Assembly (NCBI RefSeq): GCF_014204945.1
Contig: NZ_JACHMN010000003.1
Coordinates: 682,001 to 746,000 of the forward strand
Source: Allocatelliglobosispora scoriae
GTDB lineage: Bacteria; Actinomycetota; Actinomycetes; Mycobacteriales; Micromonosporaceae
DNA length: 64,000 bases
Direction: 5' to 3'
In this document: positions 34,077 to 45,700 of the stretch, in pieces
Position numbering within the stretch: the first letter of the stretch is position 1
How the letters are laid out: each line of letters begins with the position of its first letter
Notes under the pieces: generated by a model
The model's input: only the letters and a program-made list of their open reading frames with translations
Database searches by the model: none
Told to the model about the DNA's origin: nothing
Made by a program: the position numbers and the translations under genes

Positions 34077-36595
34077 CCCGAGCCGAGGCCCTCTACGCGG
34101 CCGGCCGGGCGGCCAACACCGACATGCGGCCGGTACTCGCCGCCCGTCGGCTGCGAGCGGCCCTGCGGGCACTGGGCGAAGCCCCGGCGGTGGCGGTCTC
34201 GGGCGAGACCGGCCCGGCCGACCTGCTGCGCGGGCGGATCCTGGTGACCCTGGCGCTCGCCGAATCCGAGCAGGGTCGCATCGAGACCGGGCTGCGGTTG
34301 CTCGGCGAGGCGGAGGCCTTCCTGCCGCCAGGGGAGCGCGGCGTGCTGCACGGGCAGCGCGGGATGCTGCTACGCCGGACCGGCCGGGACGATCTGGCGC
34401 TGGAGGAGTACGCGGCGGCCCTCGCCGTGCTGACCGAGCGCGGCGAGTCCGAGGGGATGGCCCGGGTGCTGCTCAACCGGGCGGTGCTGCACATGGCGGC
34501 GGTGCGGTCGGGGCTCGCCCGGGCGGATCTGCGCCGGTGCCTGGAGCTCGCCACCCGGCACGGGCTCGGCCACCTCGCGGTGAAGGCGCGGCACAACCTC
34601 GGCTACCTCGACTACCTCGCCGGGGACATCCCGTCGGCGTTGCGCCGCTACGCCTCGGCCGCCCGGGACTACACCGAGCTGATCCCGGGGATGCTGCCCG
34701 TACTCTCCCTGGACCGGGCCCGGGCACTGCTCGCGGCGGGGCTCTTCGTCGAGGCGGACCGGGAGCTCGCGACCGCATTGGCGCAGCTCGGAGCCCAGCG
34801 TCTCAGCCAGGACCACGCCGAGGCGCACCTGGCTCGGGCCGAGGCGTCGCTGCTGGCGGGCCGTCCCGCGGCGGCGCGCACCTGGGCGCGGCGGGCGCAC
34901 GCGCTCTTCCGGCGCCGCGACAATCCCCGGTGGGCGGCGCGCGCCCTGCTGGTGGTGCTGCGTGCCGACCACGCCACCGGCGCCCGTCCGGCGGCGGTCG
35001 CCCAGCGGGCCCGCACGATCGAGGCGCTGATGCGCGGGCTCGGGCTGCCCGAGGACGCCCGGGTGGCGGGGCTGCTCGGCGCGCGGGCGCTGGTCGCGAG
35101 CGGCGAGGTCGATCGGGCGGCCCGTGCGGTCGCCGCCGGCGCACCGGGCCGGGCGGACCGGCTCGACACCCGGCTGCTGTGGCGGCTGGCGAGCGCGGAG
35201 GTCGCCGCCTCGGCGGGGCGCCGCCGCGAATCGTCCCGGCACCTCGTCGCCGGTCTGCACACGCTGCAGCGGTACCGCAGCCAGCTCGGCAATCTCGACC
35301 TGCAGACCGGTGCGGCGGTGCACGGCCGGGATCTCGCCCGCCGCGGGCTCAGTGCCGCTCTCGCCACCGGCTCGGTGGGGGAGATCTTCCGCTGGGCCGA
35401 GCGGGTCCGCGCGCAGGCGCTCCTGACTCCCCAGGTACGCCCACCGCAGGACCCCGAGGCCGCCGCCGCGCTGGAGGAGCTGCGCGGCGTACGGGTGGCG
35501 ATGCGCCAGGCCGAGCTGTCCGGGCGCCCGGCGCGAGCGCTGCGCCTGCGCGGGGAGGCGTTGCAGCGGACCATCCGCGAGCACGCCTGGTTCGCGGCCG
35601 GCACCCGTGGCCAGGCCCGGCAGGTGCTGCTGGCGCAGATCCGGGCGGAGCTGGGAGAGGCAGCGATGGTGCTCTACCTCCCCGACGGCCCTGACCTGCG
35701 CGCACTCGTACTCGCCGGCGGCCGGGCCAAGGTGGTCCGGCTGGGCCGGATCGCCGACGCGGAGGAGGCGCTGCTGCGTCTGCGGGCCGACCTCGACGCG
35801 CAGGCCGGGCGGGCGATGCCGGAGCGCCTCTCGACGGCAGTCCGGGCCGCGACCAGGCGCAACGCGGCGATGCTCGGCGCGCTGGTCCTCGATCCGCTGC
35901 TGGACCTCGTCGGCGACCGGGACATCGTGGTGGTGCCGACCGGCATCCTCGTCACCGTGCCGTGGTCGGTGCTCCCGGCTGCGGCAGGGCGGCCGGTGAC
36001 GGTGGCTCCGTCGGCGAGCACCTGGAGCGCGGCGCGGTCACGGCTGCTGGGGCGGGTGGAGCCGAGCACCCGCACCCTGCTCGTCGCGGGGCCGGGCAAC
36101 GATCGCGGCGTCCCCGAGGTGGCGGCCATCGCTGAGCTGCGCGCGAAGGCGACCGTCCTCATCGGATCGGCGGCGACCCCGGCGGCGACGCTGGCGGCCT
36201 TCGCCGAGGCGGACCTCGCGCACGTCGCCGCGCACGGGCACCATCACACCGACAATGCCCTCTTCTCCGGCCTGGAGCTGGAGGGCGGGCCGCTGATGGG
36301 TTATGACCTGCAGCATCTTCCGAACACCCCGGCGATGGTCGTGCTCTCCTCGTGCGATCTGGGCCTGCACGACGTGCGGCCCGGCGACGAGACGCTGGGG
36401 ATGGCGACGGCGCTGCTCAGCGCGGGTGCCAGCACGGTGGTGGCGAGCGTGGGCCGGGTCGCGGACGAGGCGGCGATGTCGGTGATGACCGCCTACCACC
36501 GAGCCCTCGGCGACGGCCTGCCACCTGCGGCGGCGCTGGCGGTCGCGACCCCGGCCGACTCGCTCGCCGGCTTCATCTGCTTCGGCGCGGGCTAG
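34073..36595 (+). CDS. TPR-CHAT protein (caspase-like)
   Basis: An 840-residue protein. Residues 1 to about 480 are tetratricopeptide-like helical repeats (for example GRDDLALEEYAAALAVL, VKARHNLGYLDYLAGDIPSA). The C-terminal third is a CHAT domain of the caspase superfamily with the catalytic dyad H721 (HVAAHGHHH) and C761 (VVLSSCDLG). GTG 34073 overlaps the previous stop (GTGA). CHAT proteases act in bacterial signalling and defence, for example Craspase. With a cytoplasmic subtilase and a sigma factor in one coupled operon, a proteolytic cascade controlling transcription is a reasonable inference. Confidence 0.9.
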   Translation: MTRAEALYAAGRAANTDMRPVLAARRLRAALRALGEAPAVAVSGETGPADLLRGRILVTLALAESEQGRIETGLRLLGEAEAFLPPGERGVLHGQRGMLLRRTGRDDLALEEYAAALAVLTERGESEGMARVLLNRAVLHMAAVRSGLARADLRRCLELATRHGLGHLAVKARHNLGYLDYLAGDIPSALRRYASAARDYTELIPGMLPVLSLDRARALLAAGLFVEADRELATALAQLGAQRLSQDHAEAHLARAEASLLAGRPAAARTWARRAHALFRRRDNPRWAARALLVVLRADHATGARPAAVAQRARTIEALMRGLGLPEDARVAGLLGARALVASGEVDRAARAVAAGAPGRADRLDTRLLWRLASAEVAASAGRRRESSRHLVAGLHTLQRYRSQLGNLDLQTGAAVHGRDLARRGLSAALATGSVGEIFRWAERVRAQALLTPQVRPPQDPEAAAALEELRGVRVAMRQAELSGRPARALRLRGEALQRTIREHAWFAAGTRGQARQVLLAQIRAELGEAAMVLYLPDGPDLRALVLAGGRAKVVRLGRIADAEEALLRLRADLDAQAGRAMPERLSTAVRAATRRNAAMLGALVLDPLLDLVGDRDIVVVPTGILVTVPWSVLPAAAGRPVTVAPSASTWSAARSRLLGRVEPSTRTLLVAGPGNDRGVPEVAAIAELRAKATVLIGSAATPAATLAAFAEADLAHVAAHGHHHTDNALFSGLELEGGPLMGYDLQHLPNTPAMVVLSSCDLGLHDVRPGDETLGMATALLSAGASTVVASVGRVADEAAMSVMTAYHRALGDGLPPAAALAVATPADSLAGFICFGAG

Positions 36596-36625
36596 TCCGG
36601 CGCGGGCTGCTTCGGCGCGGGTTGC
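36582..36625 (+). repeat. 15-bp tandem repeat at the CHAT gene end
   Basis: About three copies of a 15-base unit close to TCCGGCGCGGGCTGC. The first copy contains the last codons and the stop of the CHAT gene. Confidence 0.6.
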
Positions 36626-36714
36626 TCCGCCGAGGCCGGAGGGCTGGATCCCGCTGTGCGGCAAGGCCGTTCGGGCTATCGCCGCCAGATATTTCATGTT
36701 TTATATTCATATCC

Positions 36715-37377
36715 ATGCGCCGCATGCTCCCACTCCTCGCAGCCCTGGCCGTCGTCCTCGGCTTCGGCTCGCCGGCCGCCGCCCACGGCCAACTCGCCTT
36801 CTCCGAACCCGCCCACCAGACCACCGTCAAGACTCCGCTCGAACGGCTCGCCCTCTACTTCACCGAGAAGCCCGCCTCCAACGCCTATTTCACGCTCACC
36901 GCGCCCACCGGTCAGCGGGTCGACAAGGGCTGGTCGCACGGCGAGCCCCGGCGGTTGGATAAGCCGGTGGAGGAGCTGATCCTGCGCGACGGGAAGTGGG
37001 AGCCGATGGTCTACAACGCCGGGTTCCCGGCGATGCTGACCGCGTCGCACTGGCCGGTCAAGGGCGTCTACACCATCAGGTACATCTCCCTCGCCTCCGA
37101 CGGCGACAAGGTCACCGGCGAGATCCGCTTCGACTATCAGGGGCCGATCAGCAAGGCGCCCGACGGCTGGCAGCCACCCACGAACGAGCCGGACCCGGCC
37201 CTGGTCGGCGGTCAGACCGTCAACGCCACCGCGACCGGCGGCACGACCGCGACGGCCACGCCGGTCGTCGCGCTCCCGGCCGAGGAGCAGGGCACCAGCC
37301 CGTGGATCTATGTCCTGGTCGGGCTCGTCGCGCTGGTCGGCGGGTTCTTCCTGCTCCGCCGGGTACGCCGAACGTAA
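36715..37377 (+). CDS. CopC-domain protein with C-terminal membrane anchor
   Basis: A 220-residue exported protein: signal peptide (1-23, ending AAA), mature N-terminus starting HGQLAFSEPAHQTTVKTPLE as in CopC/YcnJ-type copper proteins, a beta-sandwich with YNAGFPAMLTASHWPVKGVY, a Thr/Ala/Pro-rich linker, and one C-terminal membrane helix (WIYVLVGLVALVGGFFLL) with a positive tail. CopC binds Cu(II) through the N-terminal His, which fits. Neither a CopD transporter nor a DUF1775 (YcnI) protein is adjacent. ATG 36715 follows an AT-rich stretch; a second Met at codon 4 is possible. Confidence 0.83.
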   Translation: MRRMLPLLAALAVVLGFGSPAAAHGQLAFSEPAHQTTVKTPLERLALYFTEKPASNAYFTLTAPTGQRVDKGWSHGEPRRLDKPVEELILRDGKWEPMVYNAGFPAMLTASHWPVKGVYTIRYISLASDGDKVTGEIRFDYQGPISKAPDGWQPPTNEPDPALVGGQTVNATATGGTTATATPVVALPAEEQGTSPWIYVLVGLVALVGGFFLLRRVRRT

Positions 37378-37477
37378 CCTCGTCTGAGGCTACGAGCTTC
37401 TGATGAAAGTGTCCATATCTTTCGCTGGAATAATCAAAAGTCGCCGGCCGGTGCCCTCCGGTCGGCGACCCGCGTCG

Positions 37478-38089
37478 TCAGCAGCGTTCCTGGAGATAGA
37501 GCAGCACCGCGCCACCGTCCCCGGTGAACTCGTAACCCATGTAGTCGATCGACCCGATCACCTGGTCCGGTCCACCCGGACCGGCGTAGGACCGGCGCAC
37601 GGCATCCCACACCGCCGCCCGCTCGTGCCCGGGCACAGGGCGGGGCTGCAGCCCGTCCCTGAGGACGACGACGACATCGGAGCGGTGCAACAATCGCCGC
37701 ACCACCCGCAAGTCGATGCGCCGACGCCGTAGCACCCAGCGGTGTCCGTCGGAGTCGACGTACTCGCCGGTCATGGTCGGGTCGGCCGGTGCGGGGTGCG
37801 GCTCGTAGGGATTGAGCCACTCGCCGAGCCGCCCCGGCCAGGTCGCCTCGGCCATGTCGGCCGCGACGAGCAGATCGCGCCAGTCCAGTTTGGCCAGCGC
37901 CAGTGCCTCCTCCAGCCGGTCGAGCCGGCCGTCGGCCAGGATGATCACCGCACCGAGAATCCGCTCCTCGTCCTGCCGGGAGCGCGCTATCAGGTTGCCG
38001 AGCGTCTGGAGTCGTTCCAGCACAGCGCCGGTGTGGTGGGGGAAGTCGGTCCGGATTCGATGCATGAGTCTGACGGAGATCTCCGGCAC
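37478..38089 (-). CDS. Hypothetical protein
   Basis: About 203 residues, unrecognised. The N-terminal half is helical (LMHRIRTDFPHHTGAVLERL, DGRLDRLEEALALAKLDW); the C-terminal half looks like a compact alpha/beta domain ending QVIGSIDYMGYEFTGDGGAV, LLYLQERC. It has no signal peptide or membrane segment. The start is unclear: GTG 38089 lies too close to GGAGGGG, ATG 38119 lacks a ribosome site, and ATG 38065 is also possible. The gene stands alone between the CopC-like gene and a nested palindrome region. Confidence 0.65.
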   Translation of the reverse strand: MPEISVRLMHRIRTDFPHHTGAVLERLQTLGNLIARSRQDEERILGAVIILADGRLDRLEEALALAKLDWRDLLVAADMAEATWPGRLGEWLNPYEPHPAPADPTMTGEYVDSDGHRWVLRRRRIDLRVVRRLLHRSDVVVVLRDGLQPRPVPGHERAAVWDAVRRSYAGPGGPDQVIGSIDYMGYEFTGDGGAVLLYLQERC

Positions 38090-38231
38090 CCCTCCAGTCT
38101 GCCATGCACCGGACGGCATAAATTCACACGCATCGCTAGCCACTATCCACGCATGATCTCGCTGCTTCCGGGAACAACTCGATCACGCGTTCCACCCCAC
38201 CCCACCCCGGGCCACGCCCCCACGACCGCAG

Positions 38232-38374
38232 CAACTCTTCAAGAGTTGTTCCTACGGCGCCCGGCCCGGCCACGCTTTGCAGCAAAGCGTGGCCTCCGGC
38301 GGCGGAATGGGCACGCTTTGCTGCAAAGCGTGACCCGGGCGTCGGGCCCCTTAGGACCAACTCTTCAAGAGTTG
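38232..38374. repeat. Nested palindromes: family C inside family A
   Basis: The outer pair is two family A cores (38232-38248 and 38358-38374, the second with the TTAGGAC edge). Inside are two family C cores: a perfect 27-bp palindrome at 38268-38294 and a 21-bp one at 38312-38332. The stop codon of the aminotransferase gene lies within the right-hand family A core. Confidence 0.85.
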
Positions 38375-39996
38375 CGGTGATCTTGGGGTGCACCCACGCG
38401 GCGCGCATCGTCGCGGGGCGCCGTGGACTCCGTCAGAGTGGTGACCAGGCCCCGCAGGCCGGGCCAGGTCCAGGCGCCCATCAGGCTGATCTGGAGCCAG
38501 TTGCGATCCCGCAGGTAGCCGCTCTGATAGGCGAGCAGGTAACCCGCCGCCTCCATCCGTGCGCCGATCACGGCGGCGTCCAGCGTCGGCGGCAGCGCCA
38601 TCGTGCAGATCCCCGGCGCCGCCTCGTCGATCGGGGTCATCGCGGGCAGGCCCATCCGGTCCAGCCGGGCGTGCAGCCAGCGGGCGGCGCGGGCGAGGCG
38701 GGAGTACCGGTCCGGCCAGTCGGGGCGGCCGAGGGCGGTGTCGAGCGCGCGGACCAGGTTGGACGACTGGGTGAAGGCGATGCCGTCGGCCTCCGCATAG
38801 GTGCCGAGGTCGAGGTAGCGGGGGATCCGGCCGGGTGCGGAACGCGGCACCTCCTGGGAGAAGACGATCGACAGTCCCGGGTAGGCGCCGAGGGCCTTGC
38901 CGCTCGCCCCGCTGGCGAGGTAGGCCGACGAGAGGTCGACGGGGAGCGTACCCATCGAGCTGATGGCGTCGACGCAGAGCTTGACGCCCGCCGCGGCGCA
39001 GACGGCCGCGAGCCGGGGGAGATCGGTGAGCCGGCCGGTGGAGGTCTCGCAGTGCACCGCCCAGAGCCAGCCGCCCGGCGGCAGCTTCGCGAGCGCCTGC
39101 GAGAGCTCCAACCAGGGTGTCGGCGCACCCCACGCGGTGGCGAGGACGGTGTGGTCCAGGCCCATCCGGGCCGCGTGGTCGGCGAGGCGCTCGCCGAACT
39201 CGCCGCCGGTGAGCACGACGCCGGGCCGGCCGAGCAGCTTGAGCTGGGCGGCGATGGCGTCGTTGGCGAGGGTGCCGGAGCCGAGCAGAAGCTGCGCGTG
39301 CTCGGCCCCGACGAATCCCGCGAGCCGTTTGTGCAGGTCGCGAACGAGATCGAGGTACTGCGGCGAGCGGTGGTAGTCCGGCGGCCGGCTGAATGCGGCG
39401 GTGACCTCGGGCGCGACGGCGACGGGTCCGGGCAGGAAGTTCTGCGGCGGGCCGCCCGTCCCGCCGACGCCGGACCAGCTGGTGCGGCGGGCGTCCTCGA
39501 TCGTGAGGTACATCGGCTGGTAGTGGGCGCCGGGCTCGCCGGTGAGCGGGCCGAAGGGGACGAAGCCCATCCGGCGGTACATCTCCAGCGCCCGCGTCGT
39601 CCCGGAGATCACCGCGAGGTCGCAGCCCTGGTCGGCGAAGTGCGTGGCGATCATCATCAGCAGGCGGCCCAGGATCGCGCTGCTGCGGTGGCGGGGATCG
39701 ACGGCGAGCAGGCGGATCTCGACCGGGGTGCGGTCCCGGGGCAGGTGCCGGTCGAGCTCGCGTACCTTGCTGTCGAGTGAGAAAGGCCTGGTGGAACGCC
39801 CGGCGACCATCCCGATCACCTCGTCGCCGTCGAGGCAGATGGCATAGGTGTTCTCAGCGTGGAAGCGGTCGACGAGCAGTCCGTCGGGGGCCGGCCGGTG
39901 CTGCGGGATCTCGTCCACGAAGGTGCGGTGGTTGAGCCGGTGGATCGCTTCATGCTCTGCCGATGAGTCGGCGATCTTGTATGTCAGCGTCGGCAT
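38365..39996 (-). CDS. GNAT acetyltransferase fused to class V aminotransferase
   Basis: A 543-residue two-domain protein. Residues 1 to about 190 form a GNAT-like domain (HRTFVDEIPQH, VIGMVAGRSTRPFSLD, VEIRLLAVDPRHRSSAILGR for acetyl-CoA, EMYRRMGFVPFGPL). From about 195 (PPQNFLPGPVAVAPEVTAAF) a class V PLP aminotransferase follows, with GSGTLANDAIAAQL, VDAISSMGTLPVD and the lysine in YLASGASGKALGAYPGL. Relatives are alanine-glyoxylate/serine-pyruvate type enzymes, often in amino-acid modification. ATG 39996; upstream in-frame sequence is not convincing. The last residues HRNS and TGA are encoded by the family A palindrome. The substrate is unknown. Confidence 0.85.
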   Translation of the reverse strand: MPTLTYKIADSSAEHEAIHRLNHRTFVDEIPQHRPAPDGLLVDRFHAENTYAICLDGDEVIGMVAGRSTRPFSLDSKVRELDRHLPRDRTPVEIRLLAVDPRHRSSAILGRLLMMIATHFADQGCDLAVISGTTRALEMYRRMGFVPFGPLTGEPGAHYQPMYLTIEDARRTSWSGVGGTGGPPQNFLPGPVAVAPEVTAAFSRPPDYHRSPQYLDLVRDLHKRLAGFVGAEHAQLLLGSGTLANDAIAAQLKLLGRPGVVLTGGEFGERLADHAARMGLDHTVLATAWGAPTPWLELSQALAKLPPGGWLWAVHCETSTGRLTDLPRLAAVCAAAGVKLCVDAISSMGTLPVDLSSAYLASGASGKALGAYPGLSIVFSQEVPRSAPGRIPRYLDLGTYAEADGIAFTQSSNLVRALDTALGRPDWPDRYSRLARAARWLHARLDRMGLPAMTPIDEAAPGICTMALPPTLDAAVIGARMEAAGYLLAYQSGYLRDRNWLQISLMGAWTWPGLRGLVTTLTESTAPRDDARRVGAPQDHRNS

Positions 39997-40160
39997 CTCG
40001 GCAAGATAGCCCTGCAACACCGTCACCACCAAGCCCCGGCCGATCTCCACCAACTCCTGCGTGCGGGTCACGTCGATGCACGCCGACGGTCGCGACCGCG
40101 AATACCACGGTGGGTACGCCCACCAGCGCGATCCATTCCCCCGCGCTGATGCGGGGGCCG

Positions 40161-41285
40161 CTAGTTGCGGATCGCGTTGACCAGTGCGGGGTGTGCGGTC
40201 ACCCATGCGTCGAGCCGGTCCGCTCGCAGCGCGGCGAAGTACCCGGCCTGGACACTGCCGGTCAGGGCCTCGCCGATGTAGCGGCCGCCGGGAAACAGGC
40301 CGTAGCCGGGCAGGCCCACCAGCGTGATCCCGGCCGGGCTGACGTTGCGCAGGGCGTAGACGAACTCGGTCGGCTGTCGCCCGCGACCGTCCACGATGAG
40401 CGTGCTGCCGAGCGCCGTCACGATCCGGTCCAGGGCGGCCGGGTCGGTGAGCAGGTTCGTCGCGGCGGCCTTGACCAGCATCGCCTTGATGAGCTGGCGC
40501 TGGTGCCGTTGCCGCGCATAGTCGCTGCCCGCGGTGTAGCGCTGGCGCGCGTAGTCCAGCGCCTGCCAGCCGACGAGGTGCGCCTGCCCCTTGGCATAGG
40601 TCACCCGGGGACCGGAGTAGCCGTGCTCGCAGCGGCCGCACGCCTTGCGGTGCTTGCCGTCGGGCTGGATGTGGATCGAGACGACCTTCTGGTCGATGTA
40701 GAGGTCGACACCGCCGAGGGCGTCGATCAGCTTGCGGTACCCGTTGAAGGTGATCAGGGCGCCCGCATCGAAGCGGGCGATGCCGGTGTAGCGGCTCACC
40801 GCCGTCGCCACCAACTGGAAGCCCTGGCGCGGATCGGCCCGGTTGCTGCCGGGGACCCGGGAGCCGTAGCTCATCGCGTGGGTGAGCTTCGAGCGCTCGC
40901 CGCCGAACCGGGCCGGTGCGAATGCCGGGATCTCGACCACCAGGTCGCGGGGGAGCGAGGTGAGGTACGCGCTGGTCAGGTCCTTCGCGACGTGCAGGAT
41001 CATCACGGCGTCGGCGTGCGGCACCCAGCCGGGCTGGCTCTCGCGGGTGTCGATCCCGACAATGAGGATGTTGAGCGGCCCGGTGATGTCGGCACCGGCC
41101 GGGGGCGACGGGCTCGGTGACATGCTGGGCGACGCGGACGGCGATTCGCCGGGCCCGAAGAGATCGGCCTGCGGGATGGCGCCGTCCACCCGGTCCCGGA
41201 CCAGGTTGATCGCGACCACGGAACCCGCGGCCAGCACCAGCAGGACACCGATCACCACAGCGATCCACCGGAATCGACGCGTCAT
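40161..41285 (-). CDS. LytR-CpsA-Psr family cell-wall ligase 2
   Basis: A 374-residue LCP protein: N-terminal membrane anchor (WIAVVIGVLLVLAAGSVVAI), a Ser/Pro-rich linker (SPSASPSMSPSPSPP), then the LCP core with NILIVGIDTRES, HADAVMILHVAKD, TSLPRDLVVEIP, LITFNGYRKLIDALGGVDLY and LDYARQRYTAGSDYARQRHQ. A cysteine pair (CGRC) lies in the middle. It should transfer a glycopolymer to peptidoglycan. ATG 41285 with GGGAGG 6 bases upstream. It is divergent in sequence from the other LCP gene in this window. Confidence 0.92.
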   Translation of the reverse strand: MTRRFRWIAVVIGVLLVLAAGSVVAINLVRDRVDGAIPQADLFGPGESPSASPSMSPSPSPPAGADITGPLNILIVGIDTRESQPGWVPHADAVMILHVAKDLTSAYLTSLPRDLVVEIPAFAPARFGGERSKLTHAMSYGSRVPGSNRADPRQGFQLVATAVSRYTGIARFDAGALITFNGYRKLIDALGGVDLYIDQKVVSIHIQPDGKHRKACGRCEHGYSGPRVTYAKGQAHLVGWQALDYARQRYTAGSDYARQRHQRQLIKAMLVKAAATNLLTDPAALDRIVTALGSTLIVDGRGRQPTEFVYALRNVSPAGITLVGLPGYGLFPGGRYIGEALTGSVQAGYFAALRADRLDAWVTAHPALVNAIRN

Positions 41286-41361
41286 GGGGGCCTCCCGCCG
41301 TCGGAGTTCAGCCTACCGACGGACGTCGATGCGCGCTCGGTTCGCTACGCGATGTTCACCT

Positions 41362-42198
41362 TCACTCGGCGGCGAAGGCGTGCACCCTGCCCAGGAGGGT
41401 GCGATAGCGCTCCTGCCGTACGCCGGGGAGGAAGTCCTCGGTCCACGGCTTGCGCTTCCCGGCGAAGTGCATGATCCGCATGTCCCACACCGCCGCGGGG
41501 TCCTGCTCGTTGAGCGCGGGCTCCATCCTGTGGCTGTGCATGTGGTTCCAGTAGTGCGGCAGCCGCACCCAGCGCCCGTAGGCGGCGAGGTTGAGCGCGT
41601 CCTGGTCGGGGAAGCGCAGGTTGCCGTCGTGCTCGGCGAGGTAGGCGAGGCACTGCTCGGTGATCCGCTGGCGCCGCCAGACCGGCAGGTTGATCAGCAG
41701 TACGCCGGAGTTGAAGTACGGCGCCTGCGGGTCGTGCCGCTCATCCACACCGGGCATTCCGCCGTAGGACTCGAAGGTGCCGCTGAAGGCGTCGCGGACG
41801 GCGGCGAGCGGCACCTCGTCGTCCATCGGCACCTCCCACAGGGGACTCAGATCGCTCCACACCTGGATGTCGGCGTCGAGGTAGAGCAGCCGCTGCGCGC
41901 CGTCGCCGATCAGCTCGGGCAGGAGCAGCCGCAGGTACATCCCCGGGGTGATGTATGTGAGCTCCTGGTGTTTGGAGCTCGGCAGCGAGCGGAACTCGTC
42001 GCCGGCGGTGAGCAGGCGCAGCCGGGCCCGGCCCGCGAGCTGTCGTTCCAGGGAGCGCTCCCGCCTCTTCGCGGCCTCTTCGCTGGTGAGGAGCCACATC
42101 GTGAGGTCGTCGCGGTGCGGGTGGGTCTCCAGCACCGTTTCGATCGCCACCTGCGCGTGGTCGGCGTAGGTCTCGTCGAAGGCGAAAGCGATATCCAT
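41362..42198 (-). CDS. Glycosyltransferase family 8 protein
   Basis: A 278-residue GT8-type retaining glycosyltransferase: MDIAFAFDETYADHAQVAIE at the sugar-nucleotide end, the metal-binding LYLDADIQVWSD (DxD), YFNSGVLLINLPVWR, FPDQDALNLAAYG and the C-terminal MRIMHFAGKRKPW. It uses a nucleotide sugar to glycosylate a glycan or protein; the acceptor is unknown. It lies 76 bases upstream of the LCP gene on the same strand, so a role in wall glycopolymer synthesis is possible. ATG 42198, weak ribosome site. Confidence 0.9.
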   Translation of the reverse strand: MDIAFAFDETYADHAQVAIETVLETHPHRDDLTMWLLTSEEAAKRRERSLERQLAGRARLRLLTAGDEFRSLPSSKHQELTYITPGMYLRLLLPELIGDGAQRLLYLDADIQVWSDLSPLWEVPMDDEVPLAAVRDAFSGTFESYGGMPGVDERHDPQAPYFNSGVLLINLPVWRRQRITEQCLAYLAEHDGNLRFPDQDALNLAAYGRWVRLPHYWNHMHSHRMEPALNEQDPAAVWDMRIMHFAGKRKPWTEDFLPGVRQERYRTLLGRVHAFAAE

Positions 42199-42320
42199 GC
42201 CGTGCTATATAGCAAATGTTGCATGGAAAGTGGCGTCCTGAGTCCAATTCTTAACCTAAATAGTTCAGTACTTGCGGATCATGCAGAACACGTTAACCTT
42301 CCCGTAACGCGGGACGCGTA

Positions 42321-42334
42321 TGGAAGCGCTCCCA
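42321..42334. promoter_or_regulatory. CebR-type operator before the GH3 gene
   Basis: TGGAAGCGCTCCCA differs by one base from the TGGGAGCGCTCCCA palindrome bound by CebR, the LacI-family cellobiose repressor of streptomycetes. It lies 54 bases upstream of the GTG start, where repression of a cellulolytic gene would be expected. Confidence 0.8.
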
Positions 42335-42387
42335 CGGCACGCCTAGACTCCGGACACTGATACTCATCACTGTCCAGGGAGTTCGTC

Positions 42388-45129
<2,742 letters not shown>

Positions 45130-45136
45130 CCGCCCC

Positions 45137-45214
45137 AATTCCCGTTGATCAAGGGAAGACTCGCCGCATATCGGACCCTCGACATGGTGAGTCTTCCCTT
45201 GATCAACGCGAATA
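45137..45214. repeat. Family B palindrome, copy 3
   Basis: Same core arms (CGTTGATCAAGGGAAGACTC) with a 20-base loop; the outer left end has one change (CCCGTT for CGCGTT). It follows the GH3 stop by 7 bases. Confidence 0.88.
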
Positions 45215-45282
45215 TTCGGGGCTTACGGGCTTGATCACCCCGGGTGGGGGCGGACGGGGCGGGTGGGGCAGGATTGGTCGGC

Positions 45283-45624
45283 GTGAGCGACAACCTGACC
45301 GAGCAATTGATCGTGCAGCTTCCGACGGGACGCAGTGACGACGACCTTGAACTGCGCTACCAGCTCGAAGAGGCGATCGACGCCGCGCTGACCGAGGAGG
45401 ACCTCGGCGAGCTCGACGGCGGCGACATCGGCACCGGCACGATGAATGTCTTCGCCTACGTCCGGCCCGAGCAGTGGCAGGAGGCGCTCGCGGTGGTCCG
45501 CGGCGTCCTCTCCGAGCTCGAACTCACCGAGCACGCCCTCATCGCCCGCCGCAACACGATGGACGAGGACGCCGAGCCCGAGATCGTCTGGCCCGAGGGG
45601 TCCGAGCGCGACTTCGCCTACTGA
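45283..45624 (+). CDS. Hypothetical protein
   Basis: A 113-residue acidic protein starting at GTG 45283. It looks like a small alpha/beta fold: LIVQLPTGRSDDDLELRYQL, EEAIDAALTEEDLGELDGGD, NVFAYVRPEQWQEALAVVRG, VLSELELTEHALIARR. Similar short proteins occur beside secreted or polymorphic-toxin genes, but I cannot place it in a family. There is no signal peptide. It is followed 76 bases later by the MDMPI-like gene. Confidence 0.7.
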   Translation: MSDNLTEQLIVQLPTGRSDDDLELRYQLEEAIDAALTEEDLGELDGGDIGTGTMNVFAYVRPEQWQEALAVVRGVLSELELTEHALIARRNTMDEDAEPEIVWPEGSERDFAY

Positions 45625-45700
45625 GGCGGCTCTTTCTCGCGACGTGCGGACAATCTCGATCGCGCTGGACGCAGGTATCGTCGGCCCTTAATGTGCCCTC

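Noticed and set aside
38365-41268. A 967-codon minus-strand frame read as one protein
   Set aside because: The upstream third overlaps the LCP gene in another frame and is Arg/Pro-rich noise. Only the part from ATG 39996 carries GNAT and aminotransferase motifs.
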